This document shows positions 1-9,033 of a stretch of 64,000 nt of DNA, in pieces. Origin of the DNA: an uncultured Flavobacteriaceae bacterium (GTDB lineage Bacteria > Bacteroidota > Bacteroidia > Flavobacteriales > Flavobacteriaceae); the NCBI GenBank assembly GCA_947498845.1, contig CANMLX010000001.1, positions 1 through 64,000 on the forward strand, in the 5' to 3' direction. Every line of letters begins with the position of its first letter. Position 1 is the first letter of the stretch. Under the pieces are notes generated by a model, which was not told the DNA's origin, made no database searches, and was given only the letters and a program-made list of their open reading frames with translations. The translations under genes were made by a program, and so were the position numbers.

Positions 1-1091
1 TCATCGCCATCTGTATCTAAAAAATTAGCAGCGTTAAACCAAAAACGTCTATCACCATCCACATCAGAGAACACATTCCCAATAGTTTCGCCAGAGACAG
101 GTGAACTCCAATAGGTGTAGTAAAACCAATCGGCTTTTATGGGTGTAGTTTTGCTTACAGTAGCTGTCCCGTTAAGAGTAAAAGTACCTCCACTGTCGTT
201 TTGAACAAAATTACCTTGAGATTGTACAGTGATAGCGCCATCAACAGTTACATCGTTTTCTACTTGAACAAAAGTATTATCAGCTACTGTTAACGTAGCT
301 CCACTATTAATAGTTAAAGTACAAGCGCTAAAGTTACCATCACTACCAGTATTATAGTCGCCATTAATAATAACTTCTGTTGTTAAACCTGGTGTTCCTC
401 CTACCCATGGCAGGGAACCATTCCAGGTTACTGTAGATGCACATAATGATCCCCATATTTCTATATTGTCAATGGCTATGTCTTCATCACCAGCATTAAA
501 ATCAAAAATAATTTCTATATCTAGTAAAGCTCCAGTACCTGTAATTGCTTGCGTGAACTGCGTAAACGTATTTGTAATCACAGTGCCATCTCCAATACCA
601 TCAAAATTAGTATCGATTGAGGGTGCACTATTAAAAACCGAAGGAGTTGTTCCTTCAATCCATAATAAATTACTAAAACTTCCAGAATTGTCTAAATCGT
701 AATTAATATGTACAAAATCATTACTAGAAGAATTGTCAAAATCCTCATCACCATCGCTTGAATCATCTTCAGCTAAATGAATTCTGAATTCAAGGTTAGA
801 ATATCCGTTAATATCTATGTCGTTTATTAAAAGTGTTTGTTGAGATGAGGCACTCCCTCCATCAATATCTTGAGCTGTAAAATAATACGATCCTTGAATA
901 TTACTAAAGACTTCTCCAGTTATATTAGAGCCGTCTGTTCTTATAAAGTAATCTCTAGCATTATCTGTAAATTCAGGTATACTAGTGCTATAACCTCCAG
1001 GGGTTTCAAATGTTATTTCAGTTATTTTAGTTTGACCAAAACAAAAACCAGTAAAAAAGAATAATAGAAGTAAAGAAGTAATTTTTTTCAT
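1..1091 (-). CDS. Secreted T9SS-type protein, C-terminus outside window
   Basis: The frame opens at an ATG at 1091 and is still open at the window edge, so the C-terminal part is missing. The first 19 residues form a signal peptide (hydrophobic run ending FCFG before Gln20). The middle contains an acidic stretch rich in Asp and Ser (DDSSDGDEDFD). From about residue 240 the protein becomes almost the same as the next protein at 1446-3809: DNA 1-372 aligns with 2707-3080 with only scattered differences. By analogy with that paralog it should end in a T9SS sorting domain, but this is not visible. A TATATTTA sequence just upstream could be the promoter -7 element. No enzymatic motif was recognised; a cell-surface or secreted role is inferred. 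Confidence 0.8.
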   Translation of the reverse strand, partial: MKKITSLLLLFFFTGFCFGQTKITEITFETPGGYSTSIPEFTDNARDYFIRTDGSNITGEVFSNIQGSYYFTAQDIDGGSASSQQTLLINDIDINGYSNLEFRIHLAEDDSSDGDEDFDNSSSNDFVHINYDLDNSGSFSNLLWIEGTTPSVFNSAPSIDTNFDGIGDGTVITNTFTQFTQAITGTGALLDIEIIFDFNAGDEDIAIDNIEIWGSLCASTVTWNGSLPWVGGTPGLTTEVIINGDYNTGSDGNFSACTLTINSGATLTVADNTFVQVENDVTVDGAITVQSQGNFVQNDSGGTFTLNGTATVSKTTPIKADWFYYTYWSSPVSGETIGNVFSDVDGDRRFWFNAANFLDTDGD

Positions 1092-1208
1092 AATATTAGG
1101 GGTATAAAAAACATAAGCTTATAAATATACGAAATTTCATATAAATAAAATTTAATATTTTTTAAATTTATATGCAATCTACACACATCTTAAAAGAAGC
1201 TAAAAAAA

Positions 1209-1345
1209 TTAGAACATAATTTTTTGAATGAAGCATGGTATGCTAAGGCTTTTGTTAGTAGTAAGTTTAGGATTAAACATAGGAAAAACAACGTTTAGCT
1301 TTAGAGCTAAAAGGAAAGGTGTTTCTAAATATAATATTGATCAAT
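1209..1345 (+). pseudogene. recX remnant
   Basis: This stretch aligns with the central part of the intact recX (about 4050-4186). The shared part encodes residues like YAKAFVS and KFRIKH. The remnant has lost both ends, carries two single-base deletions relative to recX, and shows stop codons after the first shift. It sits downstream of the first T9SS gene exactly as intact recX sits beside the second, so it is the decayed half of a tandem duplication. Nothing else is visible in the gap 1092-1445. Confidence 0.85.
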
Positions 1346-1445
1346 TGATTACAAATATCTTGTAGTTCTCATAACTTAAAAATCACTTTACTTCTAGCGA
1401 AAACAATTATAAAAAGACTAACCACTTATGATCATTAAGGGGTAA

Positions 1446-3809
1446 TTATTTAACGATTATCTTTTTAGAGTCAATACTTCCGTTGTTCAAGGTTATTTTA
1501 GCGATATATACTGTGTTTTTCAAGTTAGAAAGCGTGTAAGTTTGGGATTTAGAATTTCCTTTTAAGCTGTATACTTGCTGTCCTAACAAACTGTATATAC
1601 TAATCGATTTAATTTTTGAGGTTTGGGTATTAAACTGTATGCGATTATTATCTAATTGTATAATAGATATAGTGTTTTTATCATCAATTATATCGTTATT
1701 AGAAAGGTTATTAGCTTTAAATACAATTTCAAAGCGTTCTTTAAACTCACCCGTTTGTGATGTAAAGGAATAATCACTATTACTTAAGTTGTGTATTGTA
1801 TTGGTTAGGTTATCTTTTAAGTAAACGGTATTATTTGTTAAAAAATCACCTTGCAATTGAGCTATAGATAATGTATACAAAGTAGCAACATTAATATTGG
1901 TGCTTACCCCAAGTTTAATCACTTCATTTTCATTAATAGCATTTATATTTTTACCTTGAATAACATATTTTTTATCACTATTATCTATTTGCGAAAATAA
2001 TATGGCATTAAAATCGGTATTCACAATTCTAGGTGCATCAAAATACATACCATCATCCCCATTAGTAGCGTTATTAACATAAGCAATAAGGACTTGACTA
2101 AAAACGCCATTATCTGAAGTTAAGTTGACCCAAAGTTTATTGTTACTAGAATTTGCTTTTGTCTTAGAAGTGGTTTTAAAAAACTGTGAATTGCTAGTAC
2201 CATTAGCTGGCATTCGCATAGCATTGGTAAAAGTAACAGAGCCATTTGCTGAACCAGAAATAAAGAAACTTTGTCCAGATGGGATATATTGATTAGGTGT
2301 CACACCACTAGCCCCAGCAGCGCCACCAGACCCAGCGGTATAGGTCGCATAATCGTTTTGGCTAAAATTTTCTTCTTCATTACCAGGATTGGTGTCGTTA
2401 CGAGGCGTCGCTTGAGACCAAAAATAAGCAGTGCCTTCTACTACAGTATTATTAGCAGTATGAAAAGCATCAAAATCTATGGCAGAAGGATAAGGATTAC
2501 CAATTAAGTTCCAACTTCCGTTAACATTAGCAGCGTTAAAAGAAATGCCTGTAGTTATATCTCCAGTATTAAAAGGGCCAGAGAAAATAGCTGTTCTGGT
2601 AGAAGGGTAAGGGCCACTTCTCCCTGATGTAGCAGCATAACCAACTCCGGGAGTCATAACATCCCCTGCAAGCGCAAATTGCCAATCATCTGCATTATCA
2701 TCTACATCATCGCCATCTGTGTCTAAAAAATTAGCAGCGTTAAACCAAAAACGTCTATCACCATCCACATCAGAGAACACATTACCAATAGTTTCGCCAG
2801 AGACAGGAGAGCTCCAATAGGTATAGTAAAACCAATCAGTCTTTACAGGCGTTGTTTTGCTTACAGTAGCTGTCCCATTTAGAGTAAAAGTACCTCCACT
2901 GTCGTTTTGAACAAAATTACCTTGAGATTGTACAGAAATAGAACCATCTACAGTCACATCGTTTTCTACTTCAATATATGTATTATTGTCTACGGTAAGG
3001 GCAGAACCACTATTAATAGTTAAGGTACAGCTACTAAAATTACCATGAGCTCCAGTGTTATAATTATCATCAATAATAACTGGCGTGTTTATATTTGGTC
3101 CTGTAACAGGAGACCAAGCTCCACTTGCCCAAGTGACTGTTGCGCCAGAGCAAGGGGTACAAGTAAATCCACAGCTAGGCATTGTTTGTATGCCACCAAC
3201 CCCGTTACCTCCACTCCAATTTCCAGGTGTTGATACTGCGGCAAGAATGAGAGATGGATTAGAAGTTACAGAACAGTTATAAATAGCATTATCTATGTTG
3301 CCAGCATAAACGGCATTCGTACCATCAGTTAAACCAGGAGGTACGGCACTACTTCTAGCAGAAGTTGCATTATTCCATCCGATATTAATGGCAAAATGAA
3401 TTGCATATATAAAAGTTGGAGAAGAATCTAAACCTTGATATGCTAAGATTTGATCTCCTTGAGGCGATGGTGCAAATGATCCACTATCAGTAATACTTCC
3501 TACGGTTGTTGCAAAAGGTTGATCATCAAAAACGATAACCTCTGTACCGCAAAGTAAGTTTGTTGTGGCAGTCCATGTTATAGTTCCTTCATTATTTCTA
3601 AAACTTCCTGTTGTGGTTGACCAACCATTATCTGTAAAATTTATAGTAGTACCACTTTCTACATCAATCAATAAAACAAAAGAGAATGTATCGGGACCAG
3701 ACGAATTATAACCTGTTATAGCAATATCTCCAGGAGATAAGATAGTTTGTGCATAACAAAGAGTAATGCTACTTAGTAAAGTAACAAGATAACTAACAGT
3801 TTTTCTCAT
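1446..3809 (-). CDS. Secreted protein with T9SS C-terminal sorting domain
   Basis: A 787-residue protein with a signal peptide (about residues 1-20, ending CYAQ). The last ~80 residues form a type A T9SS sorting domain (SIYSLLGQQVYSL ... KIIVK), which in Bacteroidota directs export across the outer membrane and surface attachment. The N-terminal ~200 residues look like a beta-rich domain (NFTDNGW, GTEVIVFDD). The central part has a repeat-like beta segment (DVTVDGSISVQSQGNF) shared with the partial gene at 1-1091. No catalytic motif is seen, so the role is unknown; a surface or matrix protein is plausible. It diverges from recX, with a TACATTTG promoter element upstream. Confidence 0.85.
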   Translation of the reverse strand: MRKTVSYLVTLLSSITLCYAQTILSPGDIAITGYNSSGPDTFSFVLLIDVESGTTINFTDNGWSTTTGSFRNNEGTITWTATTNLLCGTEVIVFDDQPFATTVGSITDSGSFAPSPQGDQILAYQGLDSSPTFIYAIHFAINIGWNNATSARSSAVPPGLTDGTNAVYAGNIDNAIYNCSVTSNPSLILAAVSTPGNWSGGNGVGGIQTMPSCGFTCTPCSGATVTWASGAWSPVTGPNINTPVIIDDNYNTGAHGNFSSCTLTINSGSALTVDNNTYIEVENDVTVDGSISVQSQGNFVQNDSGGTFTLNGTATVSKTTPVKTDWFYYTYWSSPVSGETIGNVFSDVDGDRRFWFNAANFLDTDGDDVDDNADDWQFALAGDVMTPGVGYAATSGRSGPYPSTRTAIFSGPFNTGDITTGISFNAANVNGSWNLIGNPYPSAIDFDAFHTANNTVVEGTAYFWSQATPRNDTNPGNEEENFSQNDYATYTAGSGGAAGASGVTPNQYIPSGQSFFISGSANGSVTFTNAMRMPANGTSNSQFFKTTSKTKANSSNNKLWVNLTSDNGVFSQVLIAYVNNATNGDDGMYFDAPRIVNTDFNAILFSQIDNSDKKYVIQGKNINAINENEVIKLGVSTNINVATLYTLSIAQLQGDFLTNNTVYLKDNLTNTIHNLSNSDYSFTSQTGEFKERFEIVFKANNLSNNDIIDDKNTISIIQLDNNRIQFNTQTSKIKSISIYSLLGQQVYSLKGNSKSQTYTLSNLKNTVYIAKITLNNGSIDSKKIIVK

Positions 3810-3846
3810 AGCAATTTAACTTGATAAACCATAGCGGTTTAAACCA

Positions 3847-3854
3847 CAAATGTA
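3847..3854 (-). promoter_or_regulatory. Bacteroidota -7 element for the 787-residue T9SS gene
   Basis: The minus strand reads TACATTTG, matching TAnnTTTG, 38 bases ahead of the ATG at 3809. No clear -33 TTG was found at the usual spacing. Confidence 0.5.
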
Positions 3855-3896
3855 TCATTTTTATTCAAGATGATATTTTATACCTTTACTTTTTAG

Positions 3897-4370
3897 ATGA
3901 AAGTAAAAAAAACCTATACCATTGAACAAGCAAAAAGAAAGCTAGAGCATTATTGTGCCTATCAAGAGCGCTGCCATCAAGAAGTGCAACGGAAGTTGCA
4001 GAGCATGCATATGATTCCTGAGGCTATAGACGTTATTATCGTTCATCTTTTAGAGCATAACTTTTTAAATGAAGAGCGCTATGCCAAGGCTTTTGTTAGT
4101 GGTAAGTTTAGAATTAAACATTGGGGTAAACAACGTTTAACTTTAGAGTTAAAAAGAAAAGAGGTCTCTAAATATAATATAGATCATGCTCTTAGAACTA
4201 TAGAAGAGGAAGATTATTTGCATGCTCTGGATTGTTTGGCTGAGAAAAAGGCAGCTACAATAAAGGAATCTAATCCTTATAAAAAACGAAAAAAACTCGC
4301 CGATTATTTATTGTATCGCGGTTGGGAATCGTATTTAGTTTATGATAAGGTAAATGCGTTGGTTAAATAA
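3897..4370 (+). CDS. recX: Regulatory protein RecX
   Basis: A 157-residue protein matching the RecX family: it is short, highly basic and helical, with the family-like features YTIEQAKRKLEHYCAYQERC near the N-terminus and LNEERYAKAFVSGKFRIKHWGKQR in the middle. RecX binds RecA filaments in the cytoplasm and modulates recombination and SOS activity. Length is normal for the family. A second, decayed copy lies at 1209-1345, so the locus was duplicated with its divergent T9SS neighbour and only this copy survives. The ATG at 3897 lies 12-20 bases after TACCTTTA, a likely -7 element. Confidence 0.93.
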   Translation: MKVKKTYTIEQAKRKLEHYCAYQERCHQEVQRKLQSMHMIPEAIDVIIVHLLEHNFLNEERYAKAFVSGKFRIKHWGKQRLTLELKRKEVSKYNIDHALRTIEEEDYLHALDCLAEKKAATIKESNPYKKRKKLADYLLYRGWESYLVYDKVNALVK

Positions 4371-4418
4371 AATTTTTCACATTGAATACTGGTTTTGGGG
4401 GAAAATGATATGTTTTAA

Positions 4419-4463
4419 GACCGAAGACCGAAGACCGAAGACCGAAGACCGAAGACCGAAGAC
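4419..4463. repeat. 7-bp tandem repeat (GACCGAA)
   Basis: Six perfect copies of GACCGAA followed by a partial copy, lying between the convergent recX and outer-membrane protein genes. It is one of three heptamer arrays in the window, all at 3' ends of genes. Confidence 0.95.
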
Positions 4464-4490
4464 TGTTGAATCTTATTTTTTACAATATTC

Positions 4491-4982
4491 TTAAAGATTA
4501 AATACGGCTCCCAAATTAACAGAAAAGCGGTTGTGTAATTTTTCGGCTTCTGTTAATATGCCTGTGTCATACCTAGCAAGTGGCGCATTTAGTTCGGTAT
4601 AAATACCAAATCCAGAACTAAAAAAATAACGTGCTCCTAGATGAGCTCCAAAGTTTTTTAGTCCAAAGCTTAAGCCTGGATAGACATCAAAATTATCATC
4701 TACATTAAATACACTGCCTAAATTGGCATTAAAACGTGCTCTTAAATCAAAGCGATCTGCAACATCTGCATTAATCCCTTTGTTATAATCGAGAAGATAA
4801 CTGGAAGATATTCCAATAGATATGTTTTCACCAATACCTAGATCATAGCTTGCATTAATTCCTGCAGCACTATCTTGAAAATTGGCACCAACTTGAAATT
4901 TTCTGTCATTCTTACCTTCGTAAGCTTGGGCATTAATTAAAGAATAGCTTAAAATGGTTAGTAATACAATTATTTTTTTCAT
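4491..4982 (-). CDS. Small outer-membrane beta-barrel-like protein
   Basis: I chose the ATG at 4982 rather than the more distal one at 5075, because it begins a proper signal peptide (MKKIIVLLTILSYSLINAQ). The extra 31 residues of the long form look like non-coding leader. The mature part of about 144 residues alternates hydrophobic and polar residues with many Gly and aromatic positions (FQVGANFQDSAAGINASYDLG, FGIYTELNAPL) and ends in a Phe-containing strand, NLGAVFNL, as expected for a small outer-membrane beta-barrel. The family was not recognised with certainty and the substrate is unknown. It is the last of three co-directional genes after bioB and the cupin gene. Confidence 0.75.
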   Translation of the reverse strand: MKKIIVLLTILSYSLINAQAYEGKNDRKFQVGANFQDSAAGINASYDLGIGENISIGISSSYLLDYNKGINADVADRFDLRARFNANLGSVFNVDDNFDVYPGLSFGLKNFGAHLGARYFFSSGFGIYTELNAPLARYDTGILTEAEKLHNRFSVNLGAVFNL

Positions 4983-5116
4983 GCGCTTATTATATTTTTT
5001 TAGTGGGCACATGTAACTCCCTAAATAATTATTTTGCTCTGTATTTTTTAAATTATTAATTAAGGTTCGTTTCATTAGTAGTAGTTTTTTGGTAGCGAGT
5101 TTCTAATTTAAATTTT

Positions 5117-5977
5117 TTAAGATGATTTATTGGTTCTAATAATAGCTTGTTCATTTTTCCAGTCTATCCAATTTTGTCCTTTTATGCGTCTCATTAAATT
5201 ATCGTAATTACGCATAAAAAATACATTGTAAACTGCTTTCGAAAAGTTTTTAGGATTTCTGGCTAAAGCACGTAAACTCATGGAAAAACCTGGTGTAATA
5301 TAGCGCATGTAGTGCCAATAGCCTTCGGGCATATATAAAACTTCACCGTGATTAAGCTCAGTGATATAACCCTTGGTTTTTTTTAACATGGGCCATTTCT
5401 CAAAATCAGGATTATTAAAATCTATGTCCTCTCTGGTGATTAAAGAATATGGAATTTTATATAAATAGTCATTTTGGTTTTGATCAAACAAAATACATTG
5501 TTTTTTTCCTTCAAAATGAAAATGAAAAATATTCGCCAAATCTATATCGTAATGCATAAACGTATGCGAATTTTGCCCACCAAAAAATAACATGGGAATC
5601 CCTTTCATTAAACGTAATCCAAAATCGGGAAACGAAAAATCTTTTTGTAATTGAGGGATTTCTTTTAATGCATTCCATAAAAAAATACGAAATTTTGTAG
5701 GTTCACGTTTTAGTAAATCGATGTATTCTCCTAGTTTCATTTTAGCATGAGGCTCATTAAAGCCATCTTTATAGCTTACTGGTCTATCATCGTAAAGCGG
5801 TACAGTTAAATCACCTCCTAAGCCTTTCATGTAGTCTAGGTTCCATTTTTTATAGGCAGGCCAGTGATCAATAAAACGCTCAATAACCACTGGTTTTTGT
5901 GGTTTAAAATAACATTTTAAGAAATCCTCCTTGGAGATAGTTTTTACTCGAGGTATGTTTTGTAAGTCTAGTTTCAA
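5117..5977 (-). CDS. Cupin-like (JmjC/cupin_8) Fe(II)/2-oxoglutarate oxygenase
   Basis: A 286-residue protein with the cupin_8/JmjC fold signature. PVVIERFIDHWPAYKKW is at residues 29-45, the iron-binding HxD is at His142/Asp144 (HTFMHYDID), and the distal His222 lies in the block GEVLYMPEGYWHYM. Proteins of this type hydroxylate proteins or RNA-associated factors in the cytoplasm using Fe(II), O2 and 2-oxoglutarate. All three metal ligands are present, so it is probably active; the substrate cannot be read from sequence. It lies 99 bases downstream of bioB on the same strand, and co-transcription is possible but not required by function. Confidence 0.85.
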   Translation of the reverse strand: MKLDLQNIPRVKTISKEDFLKCYFKPQKPVVIERFIDHWPAYKKWNLDYMKGLGGDLTVPLYDDRPVSYKDGFNEPHAKMKLGEYIDLLKREPTKFRIFLWNALKEIPQLQKDFSFPDFGLRLMKGIPMLFFGGQNSHTFMHYDIDLANIFHFHFEGKKQCILFDQNQNDYLYKIPYSLITREDIDFNNPDFEKWPMLKKTKGYITELNHGEVLYMPEGYWHYMRYITPGFSMSLRALARNPKNFSKAVYNVFFMRNYDNLMRRIKGQNWIDWKNEQAIIRTNKSS

Positions 5978-6076
5978 TAACTGTAAGTTAAATCGCCAAA
6001 GTTAAGAAAACGTTACGAATACAAAAATAGTATTTGTTATGCTTCCTAATTTTTAAAAGGTATTTAAAGAAGTGTG

Positions 6077-7171
6077 CTAGTTAATAGTTTTAGCTTTTTC
6101 TTTAGCAGCTTCATTGCGCTCAATTTTATGTGTTGGTCTTGTCCACTTTGGTTTTTCACCTAAAGCGTCGTATTCTGAGTCTTTAGCTTCCACCGTTTTA
6201 GGCTGCATTTTTTTAATAAATGGTTTTTGAGGATTTAATCCTAAAAGCTTAAACATTTCCATATCCTCATTAACATCAGGGTTTGGTGTTGTTAGCAACT
6301 TATCTCCAGCAAAAATTGAGTTGGCTCCAGCAAAAAAGCACATAGCTTGACCTTCTCTTGTCATTTGGGTTCTTCCTGCGCTTAAACGTACTTGAGTTTC
6401 TGGCATAACAATTCTGGTTGTTGCCACCATACGAACCATATCCCATATAGATACAGGTTCTTGATCTTCTAAAGGTGTGCCATCTACAGCTACTAAAGCA
6501 TTAATTGGTACTGATTCTGGTTGAGGGTTCAATGTAGATAGCGCCACAAGCATGCCAGCTCTATCTTCGATTTTTTCGCCCATACCTATTATGCCTCCAC
6601 TGCAAACAGTTACATTTGTTTTACGAACATTGTCTATAGTTTCTAATCGGTCTTCAAAACCACGTGTGGAAATCACTTCTTTATAATACTCTTCCGAAGA
6701 GTCTAAATTATGATTGTAAGCATACAAACCAGCTTCTGCCAGACGTTGTGCTTGGTTCTCGGTTAGCATACCTAACGTACAACATACCTCCATATCCAGT
6801 TTGTTTATAGTACGAACCATTTCTAAAACTTGATCAAACTCTTCACCATCTTTAACATTTCTCCAGGCAGCTCCCATACATACTCTAGAACTACCGCTAG
6901 ATTTCGCACGAAGTGCTTGAGCCTTTACCTGTTGTACACTCATTAAATCATTACCTTCAATATTCGTATGATAACGTGCTGCTTGTGGGCAATAGCCACA
7001 ATCTTCAGGGCAACCTCCTGTTTTTATAGATAATAATGTAGATACTTGTACCGTATTGGGGTCATGGTGTAAACGATGCACAGTCGCTGCTTCGTATAGC
7101 AATTCCATTAATGGTTTATTGTAAATATCTAATATTTCTTCTTTGGTCCAGTTGTGTTTGGTCACGCTCAT
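6077..7171 (-). CDS. bioB: Biotin synthase
   Basis: A 364-residue radical-SAM protein. The [4Fe-4S] cluster cysteines are Cys54, Cys58 and Cys61 (GGCPEDCGYCPQ), and the blocks CMGAAWRN, EVCCTLGML and AYNHNLDSS are characteristic of BioB. The enzyme inserts sulfur into dethiobiotin to make biotin, using S-adenosylmethionine and a sacrificial [2Fe-2S] cluster. A C-terminal tail of ~40 residues rich in Lys and Glu extends beyond the core, which is common in this phylum. No other bio genes are nearby, so bioB is isolated from the rest of the pathway in this window. Confidence 0.98.
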   Translation of the reverse strand: MSVTKHNWTKEEILDIYNKPLMELLYEAATVHRLHHDPNTVQVSTLLSIKTGGCPEDCGYCPQAARYHTNIEGNDLMSVQQVKAQALRAKSSGSSRVCMGAAWRNVKDGEEFDQVLEMVRTINKLDMEVCCTLGMLTENQAQRLAEAGLYAYNHNLDSSEEYYKEVISTRGFEDRLETIDNVRKTNVTVCSGGIIGMGEKIEDRAGMLVALSTLNPQPESVPINALVAVDGTPLEDQEPVSIWDMVRMVATTRIVMPETQVRLSAGRTQMTREGQAMCFFAGANSIFAGDKLLTTPNPDVNEDMEMFKLLGLNPQKPFIKKMQPKTVEAKDSEYDALGEKPKWTRPTHKIERNEAAKEKAKTIN

Positions 7172-7197
7172 AAATCGTATCTAAAAAAGTATAGGGT

Positions 7198-7205
7198 CAA
7201 AAATA
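7198..7205 (-). promoter_or_regulatory. -7 element for bioB
   Basis: The minus strand reads TATTTTTG, matching TAnnTTTG, 27 bases before the bioB ATG at 7171. No convincing -33 element is seen. Confidence 0.55.
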
Positions 7206-7444
7206 CTAAATTAATGAGTTATTGTATTACCTTTTTAAGTGATAAATGTATATTTATACCATTATTGATTGCATGATCGAATAATGCAATTTGTTTTTAG
7301 ATTTTAAGAATGAAATTTTTTTGGCACCGCCAAAGGGTATAATACCCAAGGCTTGCCTCATAACTAAAAGTTCGTTTACTATTAACCTGATTTCGATTTA
7401 AGAATCATAGATAAAAGTCAATAAACATGCTAGATTCAACTTAT

Positions 7445-7480
7445 AATTACGATAGACTAGCGAGCTAGTTTATCGTAATT
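7445..7480. repeat. 17-bp stem hairpin in a 500-bp non-coding gap
   Basis: The left arm 7445-7461 and right arm 7464-7480 are complementary over 17 bases with one mismatch, around a 2-base centre. There is no U-tract, so it is not a standard terminator. The surrounding gap 7206-7707 has no convincing ORF. It contains fragments with broken palindromic character (for example around 7325-7360 and 7640-7675), suggesting remnants of intergenic repeat elements. Confidence 0.7.
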
Positions 7481-7707
7481 TAAGGAAGAAGATGGCGTGT
7501 TTAGTGGTTTTTAGCTAGAATTTAATATATTTTCATAGCCTCAAGAGCGATATAACACACTTTTATAAGTTAAGTTGTTGGTATATAGTCGCTTGTGTTT
7601 TTGAAAATAGTGTTCTTAAGTCGAACTCAGGTTATTAATGCCTTGTGGGTCTGCCTCGAGGTAGTTTACTCAATCGAAACATAAATAATTGATAAAGGTA
7701 TTTTAAT

Positions 7708-8742
7708 ATGAATAGGATTAAAGTTTTTTTAAACTATCCAAGCAAAAAGTCTCTATTTAAAATAATCAAAGAGCTTTTTATTCTCACGCTTAAAAAAAGA
7801 GAAATTCCATTTTATTATTTTAAATATTTATACAGAAAAAACGCTGTTGATTACCTAGATCATTTGAGTTTAAACGAACAGAAGTTGTTACAATATCATA
7901 GATCTTTACACAATCCAGACTATTTAAGAGTGATAAATAATAAACTTTTTTTCTCTGTATTGAATAAAAGAAATTTAATAGAAACACCATTATATGTTGG
8001 GCATAATTTTGGAGTTAATTTTTTCTATGATAATAAAATGAAGAAAGTTACGAGTTATCAAGACTTGATAGATGTGTTTAAAAATATATTTGACAAAACA
8101 GGTTTTGATAGTCTTTTTTTTAGACCACCATCCGACCAAGGAGGTAAGGGGTGTTTTAAGATTAATATTAATAATTTAGAAGAAGGCGTAAAGAAAGACT
8201 ATGAAACTCTCATTAATGGAAATTTTGTATTTACTGAAACTCAAAAACAACATGAATTAATTAATGAAATACATGGCCAATCAATTAATACTTTGAGGTT
8301 TATTACATTAATTACGTCGCAAGGAATTGTAGAAGTTGTAAATTCTTCTATGAGATTTGGTGTTGGAAATAGTGTTGTTGATAATGCCTCGCATGGAGGT
8401 TTTTTTGTAGGTGTAGATTTAGACACAGGAACTCTAAAATCTAAAGGGCATCGTTTGCCTCAATTTGGAGGACAAGAAATTGATAAACATCCAGATAGCG
8501 GTTTTAAATTTGAAGGGTTTCAAATTCCATATTTTAAGGAAGCTTGCGCTATGGTAAAAAAAGGCGTTGAATTAATTCCTGATAGATTTATTGGTTGGGA
8601 TGTCGCTATTACGCCTAATGGCCCTGTAATTATTGAAGCTAATGATTGCCCTCATTTACAAGCATGTAATATTACAGATGAGGGTTTGCTTAAAAACAGG
8701 CACATTAGAGATGTTTTAGCAGAGATTAAGCATCTTGATTAG
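7708..8742 (+). CDS. ATP-grasp enzyme of the sugar-transfer-associated type
   Basis: A 344-residue protein resembling the ATPgrasp_ST family. The phosphate-binding region is [16 protein letters not shown] at about residues 144-159. Further hallmarks are [24 protein letters not shown], the glycine-rich [16 protein letters not shown] and the metal-binding end [14 protein letters not shown]. Such enzymes ligate a carboxylate to an amine or thiol using ATP and are often encoded with cell-envelope glycan genes; the substrate is unknown. Here it stands alone on the plus strand between bioB and the convergent asnS, so context gives little help. Confidence 0.82.
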   Translation: MNRIKVFLNYPSKKSLFKIIKELFILTLKKREIPFYYFKYLYRKNAVDYLDHLSLNEQKLLQYHRSLHNPDYLRVINNKLFFSVLNKRNLIETPLYVGHNFGVNFFYDNKMKKVTSYQDLIDVFKNIFDKTGFDSLFFRPPSDQGGKGCFKININNLEEGVKKDYETLINGNFVFTETQKQHELINEIHGQSINTLRFITLITSQGIVEVVNSSMRFGVGNSVVDNASHGGFFVGVDLDTGTLKSKGHRLPQFGGQEIDKHPDSGFKFEGFQIPYFKEACAMVKKGVELIPDRFIGWDVAITPNGPVIIEANDCPHLQACNITDEGLLKNRHIRDVLAEIKHLD

Positions 8743-8766
8743 TTTAAAAGTTATTTGCTTTATTTT

Positions 8767-8913
<147 letters not shown>

Positions 8914-8977
8914 ATTAATAAAATTGTTGAAAGTAATGTGATATATGGTAAGCGTTCAATAAAATAACACTTATTTT

Positions 8978-9033
8978 AACCATTAACCATTAACCATTAA
9001 CCATTAACCATTAACCATTAACCATTAACCATT
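8978..9033. repeat. 7-bp tandem repeat (AACCATT), 8 units
   Basis: Eight perfect AACCATT units. The last one overlaps the asnS stop codon (9032-9034), so the array runs directly from the end of the gene into the intergenic region. Confidence 0.97.

Noticed and set aside
870..1064. Plus-strand frame within the first gene
   Set aside because: It is antisense to the partial T9SS gene, which has a signal peptide and a close paralog.
4983..5075. 31-codon N-terminal extension of the small outer-membrane protein
   Set aside because: The internal ATG at 4982 starts a standard signal peptide; the extension would bury it.
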